A stretch of 64,000 nt of DNA from Pseudomonas syringae (GTDB lineage: Bacteria; Pseudomonadota; Gammaproteobacteria; Pseudomonadales; Pseudomonadaceae). Under the pieces are notes generated by a model, which ran no database searches, was not told where the DNA came from, and saw only the letters and a program-made list of their open reading frames with translations. This document shows positions 1-8,359 of the stretch, one piece after another; position 1 is the stretch's first letter, and each line of letters starts with the position of its first letter. The position numbers and the translations under genes were made by a program. The stretch lies in contig NZ_LGSI01000020.1 in assembly GCF_001698815.1 (NCBI RefSeq), positions 279,660 to 343,659 on the forward strand, written 5' to 3'.

Positions 1-170
1 TCGCTGCCGGACTGGGCGAGCAGGGCATCGATCTTGGCCAGCACCTGGCGGGTCTGGCCTGCGCAATCGGCACCGCGATCATCGGGCACCTGGCCGGACA
101 ACCACGCCAGACCGCTGTGGACGACGGCGCCGGACAGTCGTGGATTAACGGAAATTCTCTGGATGCTCAT
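1..170 (-). CDS. RidA-family protein (5' part only)
   Basis: Only the first 56 codons are inside the window; the gene runs off the left edge. The visible N-terminus starts MSIQRISVNPRLSGAVVHSG and continues with a GQVPDD segment and a TRQVLAKIDALLAQSGS segment. This is the pattern of the YjgF/YER057c/UK114 (Rid) family, in particular the YoaB-like branch. Rid proteins deaminate reactive enamine/imine intermediates. The gene is divergent from the D-amino acid dehydrogenase gene about 130 bp away, whose imino-acid products such proteins can hydrolyse. That pairing is inference from position. The part carrying the conserved Arg is outside the window. Confidence 0.75.
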   Translation of the reverse strand, partial: MSIQRISVNPRLSGAVVHSGLAWLSGQVPDDRGADCAGQTRQVLAKIDALLAQSGS

Positions 171-302
171 GGCAACTCCTGACGGGGTAATGGATCGGCA
201 ACGCTAACCAAGCTCGTCGCGCATTGCCATGAACAAATTGACGGTCGGCCATAACCTGGTGCTATGGCCACCGTCGCGACTCGCAATTGAAAGGGGAACG
301 CT

Positions 303-1550
303 GTGCAGGTAGTGGTGATAGGAGCGGGTGTGGTGGGTCTGACCAGCGCCTGGTATCTGGCGCAACAGGGCGTGCAGGTCACGCTGGTGGACCGTCATGC
401 CGATGTTGCGCAAGAGACCAGCTTCGCCAACGGCGGACAACTGAGCTACAGCTACGTGGCGCCCTTGGCTGATCCGGGAGTGATCGGCAAATTGCCGCAG
501 TGGTTGTTGCGCGGTGATTCGCCGCTGCGTTTCAGGCCGCGCCTGGACCCGATGCAGTGGCGCTGGTGCCTGGAATTTCTGCGCGCCTGCAACGACGCAC
601 AAGTGCGCCGCACGATTGGCCAGATGCTCAGCTTGTCGTACCTGAGCCGCGATTCGCTGAACGAGCTGTTGGCCGCGCATCCTCTGGATTTCGATCTGAT
701 TCGCACCGGCAAACTGGTGGTGTACCGTGATCAGCAGGCGTTGGTCGCTGCCGAACCGATGGTCGATTGGCAACGTACGCTGGGCGCTGACCAGCAGGTC
801 CTCGACGGCCCGGCTTGCGTGGCCCTTGAACCGGCGCTTCAGGCCATTGGCGATAACTTGGCCGGCGGTATCTACACGCCGGGCGAAGCGACCGGCGATT
901 GCCTGCGCTTTTGTCAGGGCTTGAAAGGCCTGCTCGCGCAGCTGCCAAACGTGCGGCTGGCACTTGGGGTCCAGGTGCAGGCGTTGGTGAGCGAACGCTC
1001 GCGCGTTGTCGCGGTGCGCACCGATCAGGGCGATCTGCCAGCCGATGCGGTGGTGGTCACGGCGGGGATGTTCAGTGTGTCGTTGCTCAAGCCGCTGGGG
1101 ATTTCACTGCCGCTGTACGCCCTGCGCGGCTACAGCTTGAGCGTGCAGCTGGACCCTGGCATGCAGGCGCCACGCTTGAGCGTGACCGATGCCGCGCGCA
1201 AGGTGGTCTACGCGCCGCTGGCCCGGCAGCTGCGCATCGCCGCGATGGTGGATATGGGCGTGAGCCGGGCTGATGTCGACCCGGCGCGCATCACTCTGCT
1301 CAAGCAGCAAGTGGCCGAGACCTTCCCGCAGCTGGATTTGAACAATGCACAGGCGTGGGCGGGGTTACGTCCCAGTACCGCCCATAGCAAACCCATCGTT
1401 GGGCGCGCGGGCGACTTCAGCAATCTGTGGCTGAACGTCGGGCAGGGTGCCCTGGGTTTCACCCTGGCACTGGGCAGCGCCCGGCTGCTGGCCGCGCAGA
1501 TGCTCAACGAACCCTTGCCCATCGATTCGGCACCGTTTCAGTTGCGATAG
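303..1550 (+). CDS. dadA: D-amino acid dehydrogenase (DadA-like FAD oxidoreductase)
   Basis: The product of 415 aa opens with an FAD-binding Rossmann motif, VVVIGAGVVGLTSAWYLAQQ (residues 3-22), followed by ETSFANGGQLSYSY, the segment typical of DadA small subunits. It ends with the FAD-contacting GQGALGFTLALGSA segment. DadA oxidises D-amino acids to 2-oxo acids and ammonia, passing electrons to the respiratory chain at the inner membrane. The start is GTG at 303, because the FAD motif begins at once. No alanine racemase lies beside it, so this looks like a paralogue serving the local amino-acid cluster, not the classical dadAX operon. It is divergent from the RidA-like gene. Confidence 0.88.
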   Translation: MQVVVIGAGVVGLTSAWYLAQQGVQVTLVDRHADVAQETSFANGGQLSYSYVAPLADPGVIGKLPQWLLRGDSPLRFRPRLDPMQWRWCLEFLRACNDAQVRRTIGQMLSLSYLSRDSLNELLAAHPLDFDLIRTGKLVVYRDQQALVAAEPMVDWQRTLGADQQVLDGPACVALEPALQAIGDNLAGGIYTPGEATGDCLRFCQGLKGLLAQLPNVRLALGVQVQALVSERSRVVAVRTDQGDLPADAVVVTAGMFSVSLLKPLGISLPLYALRGYSLSVQLDPGMQAPRLSVTDAARKVVYAPLARQLRIAAMVDMGVSRADVDPARITLLKQQVAETFPQLDLNNAQAWAGLRPSTAHSKPIVGRAGDFSNLWLNVGQGALGFTLALGSARLLAAQMLNEPLPIDSAPFQLR

Positions 1551-1636
1551 GGATTGATCGCTGCGACTTGCCTGATACACCGTAATCGCGGCTGAGGCTT
1601 GCTCGTCAGTTCATAACACACTGAGCGCCTTTGACT

Positions 1637-2413
1637 TCATTTTGCTCCGACCACCGCCGCCATCGGCGCAATCTGCACACCGGCGCCCTCAAGTAACGTG
1701 CGCAGCTGTTCGGCCATATCCGTGGCGCCCGGCGTGTCGCCGTGCAGGCAAACGGTGTCGATCCGCACGGGCATGCGTGTGCCGTCGACGGTGGTGATGG
1801 CTTGCTCTTCGATCATGCGCAGCACGCGGGTGGCGGCGATTTCGCTGTCATGAATAACAGCGCCCGGCAATTTTCGCGAGACCAGGTTGCCGTTGGCGGC
1901 ATAGGCGCGGTCAGCGTAGATCTCCCGCGCCATGCGCAGACCCAGTTGCTCACCGGCACGCTCGGTTTCGAGGCCGGGCATCACCACGAAAATCAAATCC
2001 GGGTCGACGGCCTTGATCGCGCGCGCCACAGCCAGCGCCAGTTCCGGGTCTTCATTGGCCATGTTGCCCAGTGCGCCATGCGTCTTGACGTGTTGCAGGG
2101 GCAACCCGGCTGCGTGCGCGAGCGCTTTGAACGCCCCGATCTGGTAAATGATCTGGCGTTCGATCTGTGCCGGGCTATCGCCACGAATCTGCCGACGACC
2201 GAAACCGTGCAGGTCGAGGAAACTGGGGTGGGCGCCGACCGCGACCCCTTTGTCACGCGCCATGGCGGCGGTGGCAAACATGATGTCGGGATCACCGGCA
2301 TGAAATCCGCAGGCGATGTTCGCAGAGCTGACGATGTCGAGCATTGTGCTGTCATCGCCCATCTTCCAGGCGCCAAAGCCTTCACCCATGTCGCAGTTCA
2401 AGTCGATCAGCAT
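1637..2413 (-). CDS. pxpA: 5-oxoprolinase subunit A (LamB/YcsF family)
   Basis: The product of 258 aa starts MLIDLNCDMGEGFGAW, the hallmark N-terminus of the LamB/YcsF family, and contains ANIACGFHAGDP and VGAHPSF. PxpA with PxpB and PxpC forms the prokaryotic ATP-dependent 5-oxoprolinase, which opens L-5-oxoproline (pyroglutamate) to glutamate in the cytoplasm. The ATG at 2413 was chosen over an in-frame upstream codon at 2440, since the family signature begins right there. Unusually, pxpA is divergent from pxpB-pxpC and not cotranscribed with them. The 157-bp gap carries a 17-bp dyad that could coordinate both directions. Confidence 0.92.
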   Translation of the reverse strand: MLIDLNCDMGEGFGAWKMGDDSTMLDIVSSANIACGFHAGDPDIMFATAAMARDKGVAVGAHPSFLDLHGFGRRQIRGDSPAQIERQIIYQIGAFKALAHAAGLPLQHVKTHGALGNMANEDPELALAVARAIKAVDPDLIFVVMPGLETERAGEQLGLRMAREIYADRAYAANGNLVSRKLPGAVIHDSEIAATRVLRMIEEQAITTVDGTRMPVRIDTVCLHGDTPGATDMAEQLRTLLEGAGVQIAPMAAVVGAK

Positions 2414-2518
2414 GCAGTCACCTTTGAGACCATTAACCATCGTGATTCGGTTGACCCCGGCATCACACCGGGCGATTGTGCGGGCACAAGGGCTATCTTT
2501 CGTATCGGCATATTGCCA

Positions 2519-2535
2519 GAATACTTATGGTATTC
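2519..2535. promoter_or_regulatory. dyad between pxpA and pxpB (putative operator)
   Basis: A perfect inverted repeat GAATAC-TTATG-GTATTC sits 36 bp before the pxpB start codon and about 105 bp before pxpA. Its AT-rich character stands out from the surrounding sequence. Size and symmetry fit an operator of a GntR/FCD-type dimer, and such a regulator is encoded at 7362. The assignment is inference. Confidence 0.4.
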
Positions 2536-2570
2536 CAAAAGCATTCCATCGTTTTGCGGAGAGTTGAGCA

Positions 2571-3302
2571 GTGAACATCGAGGAGCCCGAGCCGTCTCTA
2601 CGCATTGCGCCAATCGCCGATCATGCGCTGTATATCGATTTTGGCGAAGTGATCGATGCGGCGGTCAATCAGCGCGTCACGGCCCTGGCCAAGCGTGTCG
2701 GCGAGGCACGTATCGATGGCGTCACCGGCCTGATCCCCACCTACCGCGCGTTGACTGTGGCGTACGACTGCACCCGCATCCGGCAAGGGCGCCTGATCGG
2801 GCACATTGAGCGGCTGTTGGCTGAGCCCGATGCGGCGGCTGACCCCGTGCGCAGCTGGGAGGTGCCGGTGGCCTATGGCGGTGAACACGGTGTCGATCTT
2901 CAATGGCTGTCTGAGCATCACCAACTGGATCCTGACACCGTCATTCGCTTGCACAGCGCGGTGGGTTATCGCGTCTACATGATCGGCTTCATGCCAGGGT
3001 TCGCCTACCTGGGCGGGCTGGACGCGCGGCTGCACACCTCGCGCCGCGAGTCCCCCCGGCTGAAAACCCCAGCGGGCTCGGTCAGCATTGGCGGCATGCA
3101 AACGGCCGTGGCCTCGGTCGAGGCGCCGAGCGGCTGGCACCTGATCGGTCGAACCCCGGCGCGCAGTTTCGAGCCGTCGCGTGAGCAGCCGTTTCTGTTC
3201 AGCGCCGGTGACGAAATCCGCTTTACCCCCATCAGCACCGAGGAATTCGATGCGCTGTGGGCACAACCTGATTACGTCCCGCAATGGACCTGGCGCACAT
3301 GA
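2571..3302 (+). CDS. pxpB: 5-oxoprolinase subunit B (KipI family)
   Basis: The product of 243 aa has the KipI/PxpB fold signature: a RIAPIADHALYIDFGE N-terminus, VPVAYGGEHGVDL mid-protein, and the conserved stretch IGFMPGFAYLGGLD followed by a PRLKTPAGSVSIGG motif. It is the partner of PxpC in the ATP-using 5-oxoprolinase. The start is GTG at 2571, preceded by GGAGAG at a suitable distance. The gene ends in ATGA, the last codon overlapping the first codon of pxpC, so the two subunits are probably translationally coupled. Confidence 0.92.
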   Translation: MNIEEPEPSLRIAPIADHALYIDFGEVIDAAVNQRVTALAKRVGEARIDGVTGLIPTYRALTVAYDCTRIRQGRLIGHIERLLAEPDAAADPVRSWEVPVAYGGEHGVDLQWLSEHHQLDPDTVIRLHSAVGYRVYMIGFMPGFAYLGGLDARLHTSRRESPRLKTPAGSVSIGGMQTAVASVEAPSGWHLIGRTPARSFEPSREQPFLFSAGDEIRFTPISTEEFDALWAQPDYVPQWTWRT

Positions 3303-4264
3303 GCAGTTTTCACGTTTTGAATCCGGGGCTGCTCACCACGCTGCAGGATCGTGGCCGCACAGGCTATGAGGATCGCGGCGTGCCGCCCTCCGGTGCGCTC
3401 GATGAATTGAGTTTTGCCATCGCCAATGCACTGGTTGGCAACCAGGCTGGCACTGGCGCGCTTGAGTTCACGCTGGTCGGCGGGCAGTTTCGCGCAGGAG
3501 AGGGCGGTTGCGTCATCGCAGTCACGGGGGACATGCAGGTGTTCATCGACGATCAGCCCGTCGCGCCCTATCAGTGCCACGTACTGAGTTCGGGCGACGT
3601 GCTCAAAATCGGTCGGGTATTGAGCGGGGCTCGCGGTTATCTGGCGGTTGCCGGTGGGTTTGCAGCCGAGCCGGTACTGGGCAGCGTCTCGACCTTGGTG
3701 CGCGGCGCACTGGGCGGCTTTGCCGGCCGCGCCCTGGCCAAGGGTGACGAGTTACCGCTGGCGGCGCCTTCGCAATACTTGCCATTGGCCGCGCGCGCGC
3801 CCGGTCAGCGCCTTCTGCCGCAACGAGAGCATCAGCCGCTGAGGGTCGTGTTAGGTCCGCAACAGGCACATTTCAGCCCGGCGCAAGTTCGGCGCTTTCT
3901 CAGAGAATCCTTCCAGGTGTCAGGCCAGAGCGACCGCATGGGCTACCGCCTGACCGGCCCGGTCATTACTCATCTCAAAGGCTTCAATATCGTCTCGGAT
4001 GCAATCAGCACCGGCAGCGTGCAGATCCCCGGCAGTGGTCATCCGATTATCGCCATGCATGATCGGCAAACCACCGGTGGATATCCGAAAATCGCCACGG
4101 TGATTCGTGCGGACCTGGCCCGCCTGGGGCAACTCAAGCCGGGCGACTGGCTGAGCTTTGCCGAGGTCTCGGTGGAGGACGCCGAAGAACTGTGGTGCGA
4201 GCGTCAGGTGCTGCTCAACGCATATCTGGATGAACTGTTGATGCGCTACCGCCGTCGCCGTTGA
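3299..4264 (+). CDS. pxpC: 5-oxoprolinase subunit C (KipA family)
   Basis: The product of 321 aa starts MSSFHVLNPGLLTTLQDRGR, followed by GVPPSGALDELSF, the typical biotin-carboxylase-like KipA/PxpC opening. Later it has SDRMGYRLTGP and a TTGGYPKIATVI segment. It forms the heteromeric 5-oxoprolinase with PxpA and PxpB. An earlier in-frame ATG at 3284 exists, but the ATG at 3299 makes an ATGA overlap with the pxpB stop and places the family signature at the N-terminus. The gene is followed by a hairpin repeat and a convergent gene. Confidence 0.92.
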   Translation: MSSFHVLNPGLLTTLQDRGRTGYEDRGVPPSGALDELSFAIANALVGNQAGTGALEFTLVGGQFRAGEGGCVIAVTGDMQVFIDDQPVAPYQCHVLSSGDVLKIGRVLSGARGYLAVAGGFAAEPVLGSVSTLVRGALGGFAGRALAKGDELPLAAPSQYLPLAARAPGQRLLPQREHQPLRVVLGPQQAHFSPAQVRRFLRESFQVSGQSDRMGYRLTGPVITHLKGFNIVSDAISTGSVQIPGSGHPIIAMHDRQTTGGYPKIATVIRADLARLGQLKPGDWLSFAEVSVEDAEELWCERQVLLNAYLDELLMRYRRRR

Positions 4265-4282
4265 ACACTGAAGCCCGCTGAC

Positions 4283-4333
4283 CTGTAGGTGCGAGACTTG
4301 CTCCAACAAACGGGCAAGCCTCGGGCCTACACA
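4283..4333. repeat. TGTAGG-type intergenic hairpin repeat
   Basis: An imperfect dyad starts with CTGTAGG and ends with CCTACACAG, with inner arms CTTGC and GCAAG. It resembles the TGTAGG-GCGAG-CTTGC repeat scattered between genes in fluorescent pseudomonads. It lies exactly between two convergent genes (pxpC and the binding-protein gene), so it may act as a two-way terminator or mRNA-end stabiliser. The family assignment rests on recall of the repeat, not on a search. Confidence 0.55.
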
Positions 4334-4334
4334 G

Positions 4335-5129
4335 TTACTTGATGATCGAGCGGATCGGTTCTTTTGGCGCCGGATCGTAGCCCACCAGGTCCAGCGTCAA
4401 CTTCGCGTACGTGCCGTCGGCATTCATGTCCGCCAGCGCTTTGTTGACGGCTTTCACCAGGTTGTTTTTACCCAGTTTGAAGGCAAAGCCCTTCTGGATA
4501 TGGCTGACGTAATCGTCGGTCATGACAATCGGCAGGTGCACGGTCTTCATCAGGTAAGCGGCGCTTATGGAGTCGGTGATCACCGCATCGGTGTTGTGAT
4601 TGATCAGGTCCTGGATTGCGTCGGATTCGGCCTTGTAGTTCTTCAGCACGCCGCCTTTTTCTTCGGCGATGGCGCTGAAGGTGGTAGACACCTGAACACC
4701 GACGTTTTTTCCCTTCAGGTCGGCGGCAGATTTGATCGGGGAGTTTGGCGGCGTCACCACGCGCCCACCCGATTCCAGCCAGCCATCGGAAAACAGAATC
4801 TGTTCCTGGCGTGCCGGCGTGATGTCCATCGCCGCGCTGATCACATCGAACTGATTGGCGGCAAGTCCCACCAGCAACGCGTCCCACTTGATCAACACCG
4901 GGGTGTATTCAAGGTTCAGGCGCCGGGCGACTTCCTTCATGACACGGATTTCCAAGCCATCGAGCTGCCCCCCCGCGTTGCGCATGCTGAACGGTGCAAA
5001 CGTGCCTTCGGTGGCAACGAGCAATTTGCCCGGACGGATCAGCTCCAGTTGCTCATCCGCATTCGCCCAGGTGCCAAACGTCAGCACCGACAATGCCGCG
5101 AACATTTGCACGATATTTCTGACTTTCAT
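4335..5129 (-). CDS. periplasmic amino-acid-type solute-binding protein
   Basis: The product of 264 aa has a signal peptide (MKVRNIVQMFAALSVLTFGT, cleavage likely after WANA) and then the family 3 solute-binding pattern: LLVATEGTFAPFSMRN, LDGLEIRVMKEVARRL, and a DVISAAMDITPARQEQILFS segment. It should bind an amino acid or related polar compound in the periplasm. No permease or ATPase follows, so it may use the importer encoded at 13962-15474. The ATG at 5129 was preferred over a GTG two codons earlier because AAGAGAG lies at a good spacing. It is the last gene of a minus-strand run after the ureohydrolase. Confidence 0.85.
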   Translation of the reverse strand: MKVRNIVQMFAALSVLTFGTWANADEQLELIRPGKLLVATEGTFAPFSMRNAGGQLDGLEIRVMKEVARRLNLEYTPVLIKWDALLVGLAANQFDVISAAMDITPARQEQILFSDGWLESGGRVVTPPNSPIKSAADLKGKNVGVQVSTTFSAIAEEKGGVLKNYKAESDAIQDLINHNTDAVITDSISAAYLMKTVHLPIVMTDDYVSHIQKGFAFKLGKNNLVKAVNKALADMNADGTYAKLTLDLVGYDPAPKEPIRSIIK

Positions 5130-5225
5130 GGTCACGCTCTCTTTGCTGGTTAGTGTTGAACGTGGGGTCGCAGGCGCGGCAGGCCGGGGCTTTATTCCAT
5201 CAAGTCAATCAAGGTCATCGGTCAA

Positions 5226-6191
5226 TCAAACGGGCGTCGACCCGCGTACGCGCTCGCTGGCGAGCAACGACATGAATTCACTGAGGACTGTAGCCCCCAG
5301 CAACGAGGTGATTTGACCTGGGCCTTCGTACATCGGGCTGATTTCGGTGACGTCGCAACCCACCAGATTGATACCGTGCAGGGCACGCAGCAATTGCAGG
5401 GTTTCGCGAGTGGTCGGGCCGCCCGCTTCGGGGGTCTGCACACCGGGCGCCGAGGCGGGGTCGACGAAGTCCATGTCGAAGGTGATGAACGTCGGACGAC
5501 CGCCGGTGCGCTCGCGGATGCGCTCGGCCAACGTTGCAATACCCATTTCAAACATCTGATCGGTGGTCACCACCTCGTAGCCCAGATCGATCGACTGACT
5601 GATATCGGTGGTCCGAAACAGTGAGCCGCGCAGGCCGATTTGAATCGAGTGGGCAGGATCCACCAGATTCTCTTCCACCGCGCGACGAAACGGCGTGCCG
5701 GCGCTGTACAGCTTGTCGGCGAAATACTTGTCCCAAGTATCGCTGTGGGAATCGAATTGCACCAAGGCCACCGGCCCGTGTCTGGCCGCCACAGCGCGCA
5801 ACTCGCCCAGGGTCACCGAATGGTCGCCGCCGATCCCGAAGGGGACCACGCCGGCGTTGACCAGGCCTGCCACTGCCTGCTCGATCCGCGCCAGGCATTC
5901 CTCTTCATAGCCCGGCACCACTGCAGCGTCGCCGGCGTCGGCGATGTTCAGGGCTTCAAAGATATTGATGTTGTCGCGATACGGGCTGATAGGGCGCAGC
6001 ATCACTGACATCGCGCGCACCGCATTGGGCGCGAAACGCGATCCGGTCCGGAACGCCGCGCCAGAATCGGACGGCAAACCGATGACCGCTGCGTCGAGGC
6101 CTTCCAGCGTGGTCGCCATGGGCAAGCGCATGAAAGTCGGTACGCCGCAGAAGCGTGGCGTGGAGAGAGAATCGGTGGGTAATACGCTCAT
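5226..6191 (-). CDS. ureohydrolase family protein (agmatinase/guanidinobutyrase-like)
   Basis: The product of 321 aa has the full dimanganese set of the arginase/agmatinase family: GGDHS with His124, DSHSD with Asp147, His149 and Asp151, and FDMDFVDPA with Asp239 and Asp241. These enzymes split guanidino (or amidine) groups, usually releasing urea. The usual DAHxD motif is DSHSD here, a mild variant. The family cannot be assigned to agmatine, guanidinobutyrate or another guanidine from sequence alone. It lies between a DHDPS-family gene upstream and a solute-binding protein gene downstream on the same strand, as though the binding protein supplies its substrate. Confidence 0.85.
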   Translation of the reverse strand: MSVLPTDSLSTPRFCGVPTFMRLPMATTLEGLDAAVIGLPSDSGAAFRTGSRFAPNAVRAMSVMLRPISPYRDNINIFEALNIADAGDAAVVPGYEEECLARIEQAVAGLVNAGVVPFGIGGDHSVTLGELRAVAARHGPVALVQFDSHSDTWDKYFADKLYSAGTPFRRAVEENLVDPAHSIQIGLRGSLFRTTDISQSIDLGYEVVTTDQMFEMGIATLAERIRERTGGRPTFITFDMDFVDPASAPGVQTPEAGGPTTRETLQLLRALHGINLVGCDVTEISPMYEGPGQITSLLGATVLSEFMSLLASERVRGSTPV

Positions 6192-6269
6192 GTCATGCTC
6201 CGAATGCTCAGCAATTCTTGATGGCCAGTGGCGCGCTCAGGCGTCACCGGCCGACGTCGGGTCAAGGGA

Positions 6270-7193
6270 TTACGCAGGCAGCACGATGGCTGAGCGCGGG
6301 TCGCTGGCCAGTGCGCGCAGTGCGACGGCCACTTCTTCCAGCTCCGCGCCTTGCAGGTCCAGTAACGGCTGGCGGACCGAGCCGCCCTTGAACCCGCGCA
6401 GGTTCATGATCGCCTTGGTGGTTTGGGGCTGGCCGTGCTTGCGCGCCAGTTCCCGCAGCGGGAACCAGAGACGATGCAATTCAATGGCCAGCTTTGCATC
6501 ACCGGTCTGCAGCGCGCGGAAAGTCGCCAGGATCAGCTCGGGCAAGGCACCGCTATTGGTGGAACTGATGCCGTCGAAACCGGCCATCATCGGGCCGCTG
6601 AACACTAGGTCCGATGCGCAGAACAGCCGCACCTTGCCACCCAGCTTGTTGGCGATGCGGTCGATGACCGTAGGGGTCAGGTCACCCTGTTTCAAGCCCA
6701 CCACGCCTTCGATGGCTGCCAGTTGCTCGATCACTGGCACCGAGAGGGTGATGCCGATGCCCGGTGCGTTGTAGATCAGAATCCCGGTTTTCGACAGGGG
6801 GGCCATCTGCTTGAAGAAGCTGACGATCTGGGCGTCGGTGATCTCGGAGACGAACGGTGGCGTGACCATGGGCAGGCCGCCCAGATCACCGGCCAGTTGC
6901 GTCAGTTCACGTACCACACGGCTGTCGGAACCTGCGGTGCAGAGCATCACCGGAACGCGGTCGCCGACGATCTCCATGACTTTGCGGAACATGTCGGCAC
7001 GCTCTTCAACAGTCATTACGGGGAATTCGCCGTACGTCCCGCCGATCAGCAACCCGTCATAACCCAGCGCGATGACGCGCTCGATGTTTTCGGCCATGGC
7101 CGGGTAATCGAATTCACCGGTGGTGGTGAAAGGGGTGACGGTGATGTTGAAGATACCGTGAAGACGTTCGCGACATTCTTGAAGGGTCTGCAT
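6270..7193 (-). CDS. dihydrodipicolinate synthase/N-acetylneuraminate lyase family protein
   Basis: The product of 307 aa is a DapA-type TIM barrel with the Schiff-base lysine in GLKQGD (Lys168) and the catalytic tyrosine in LIYNAPG (Tyr141). Members condense or cleave pyruvate or other 2-oxo acids, or dehydrate sugar and hydroxyproline derivatives. In the pyruvate-binding loop the usual GTTGE is GTYGE (residues 52-56): the second threonine of the proton relay is a tyrosine. This argues against true DHDPS activity and for another 2-oxo acid. It is the first gene of the minus-strand run and is divergent from the GntR regulator. Confidence 0.85.
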   Translation of the reverse strand: MQTLQECRERLHGIFNITVTPFTTTGEFDYPAMAENIERVIALGYDGLLIGGTYGEFPVMTVEERADMFRKVMEIVGDRVPVMLCTAGSDSRVVRELTQLAGDLGGLPMVTPPFVSEITDAQIVSFFKQMAPLSKTGILIYNAPGIGITLSVPVIEQLAAIEGVVGLKQGDLTPTVIDRIANKLGGKVRLFCASDLVFSGPMMAGFDGISSTNSGALPELILATFRALQTGDAKLAIELHRLWFPLRELARKHGQPQTTKAIMNLRGFKGGSVRQPLLDLQGAELEEVAVALRALASDPRSAIVLPA

Positions 7194-7229
7194 GGGGATT
7201 CCCTGGGCTGGAGGTAAGAGTGATCCGAT

Positions 7230-7258
7230 ATTGTATTATTTGTATTCATATATACAAT
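7230..7258. promoter_or_regulatory. TTGTAT/ATACAA operator-like repeats before the GntR gene
   Basis: The gap between the DapA-like gene and the GntR gene holds an AT-rich block. TTGTAT occurs at 7231-7236 and again at 7240-7245, and its inverse ATACAA at 7252-7257. TTGTAT-N6-ATACAA makes a dyad, and ATTGTAT/ATACAAT bound the whole 29 bp. FCD-type GntR regulators commonly bind such TTGTAT/ATACAA arms. An autoregulated, divergent promoter is the natural reading. Confidence 0.5.
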
Positions 7259-7361
7259 GATTTTCTTGGGCGATGTCGCCACTGTGTGTTCAAACGGGTG
7301 TGGGGTTGCGGCGAGGGTCCTTGGTAGGATGTGCGCACTTAATTTTCGAGGTTCACCGTCC

Positions 7362-8318
7362 ATGGCTTCGTTACCGGGTCAGAACAGCCGCCGTCTGGCC
7401 AACCAGATTCTCGATTTCGTGCGCAAGGCCAAATTCGAGCCTGGGCATCACCTGCGCGAACAACAGATCGCCGATTTGCTTGGCGTCTCACGCACACCGA
7501 TCCGCAACGCGCTTAAGTTGCTGGTCGAGCAAGACATCGTCGAAGCCCGGCGCAATCAGGGGTTCTTTCTGCTCAAGGCGTTCGATGCCCTGCAACGGGT
7601 GGAGCTGAGCGTTTCGTCGAGCCTTGAGGAATCGCTGTATGAGCGACTGGTGAATGACCGGCTCAGCGGCGAGATCGCCAATTCCCTGACCCAGACCGAG
7701 ATCGCCCGGCGCTATGAGGTTGACCGTGTCACGCTGATGAAAACCCTGACGCGCCTGGCCGAGGATGGCCTACTGATTCGCAACAAAGGCCACGGCTGGA
7801 GCTTCTTGCCCACGCTGGACAACGACGAAGCGCTGCGTAGCGGTTACCGGTTTCGCATGATGGTGGAGCCGGCCAACTTTCTACAGCCGCAGTTCAGGCC
7901 CAACGCCGCCGCCCTTGAGCGCTCGCGACTGCAACACCTGTATCTGGCCGGCCACGCGGATTCCGCGGCGGTCAGCAACGCGCAACTGTTCGAAACCGAT
8001 GCGCAGTTTCACGAAATGTTCGCCGAGTTTGGCGGCAACACCTTCGTGATTCAGGCCATCCAACAACAGAACCGGCTGCGCAAGCTGCTGGAATTCGCCG
8101 GGTACGCCAACCGCCGCCGCGTGCGCGACTGGTGCACCGAACACCTGGCGATCATCGACGCGGTGGCTGATGGGCGATACGCCGAGGCCAGCGAGTTGAT
8201 GCGCAACCACCTGACCCACGCCGATGACGCGGCGCAACCGGGCAAGAGACCGGTGCGCAAAACGGCGGCAAAACCCCGCACGCCGCGCAAGGCGGCGAGT
8301 GTCCCGATTCCGGGTTAG
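7362..8318 (+). CDS. GntR-family regulator with two winged-helix domains
   Basis: The product of 318 aa has a first winged helix (residues about 10-70, LREQQIADLLGVSRTPIRNA) and then a second helix-turn-helix-like unit (about 105-155, SLTQTEIARRYEVDRVTLMK). An FCD-like helical C-terminal domain follows, with FHEMFAEFGGN and a VRDWCTEHLAIIDAVADG helix. A single N-terminal winged helix is the norm for GntR/FCD proteins, so the second one is unusual. The ATG at 7362 was chosen because homology starts just after it, and longer in-frame starts at 7257 or 7329 have poorer sites. The C-terminus is Lys/Arg-rich. It probably controls the divergent run and the downstream SDR and aminotransferase genes. 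Confidence 0.82.
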   Translation: MASLPGQNSRRLANQILDFVRKAKFEPGHHLREQQIADLLGVSRTPIRNALKLLVEQDIVEARRNQGFFLLKAFDALQRVELSVSSSLEESLYERLVNDRLSGEIANSLTQTEIARRYEVDRVTLMKTLTRLAEDGLLIRNKGHGWSFLPTLDNDEALRSGYRFRMMVEPANFLQPQFRPNAAALERSRLQHLYLAGHADSAAVSNAQLFETDAQFHEMFAEFGGNTFVIQAIQQQNRLRKLLEFAGYANRRRVRDWCTEHLAIIDAVADGRYAEASELMRNHLTHADDAAQPGKRPVRKTAAKPRTPRKAASVPIPG

Positions 8319-8359
8319 CTCCGCCAGGAGCGTCCCATCCTGTAAAGAGAGAGGTTTTC

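Noticed and set aside
1742..2809. 355-aa open frame on the plus strand across pxpA
   Set aside because: It lies antisense to pxpA, whose family motifs are clear, and shows no motif of its own. High GC makes such long shadow frames common here.
4500..5153. 217-aa plus-strand frame over the binding-protein gene
   Set aside because: Antisense shadow of a gene with a signal peptide and full family signature; composition is His/Gln/Val-rich as typical for such shadows.
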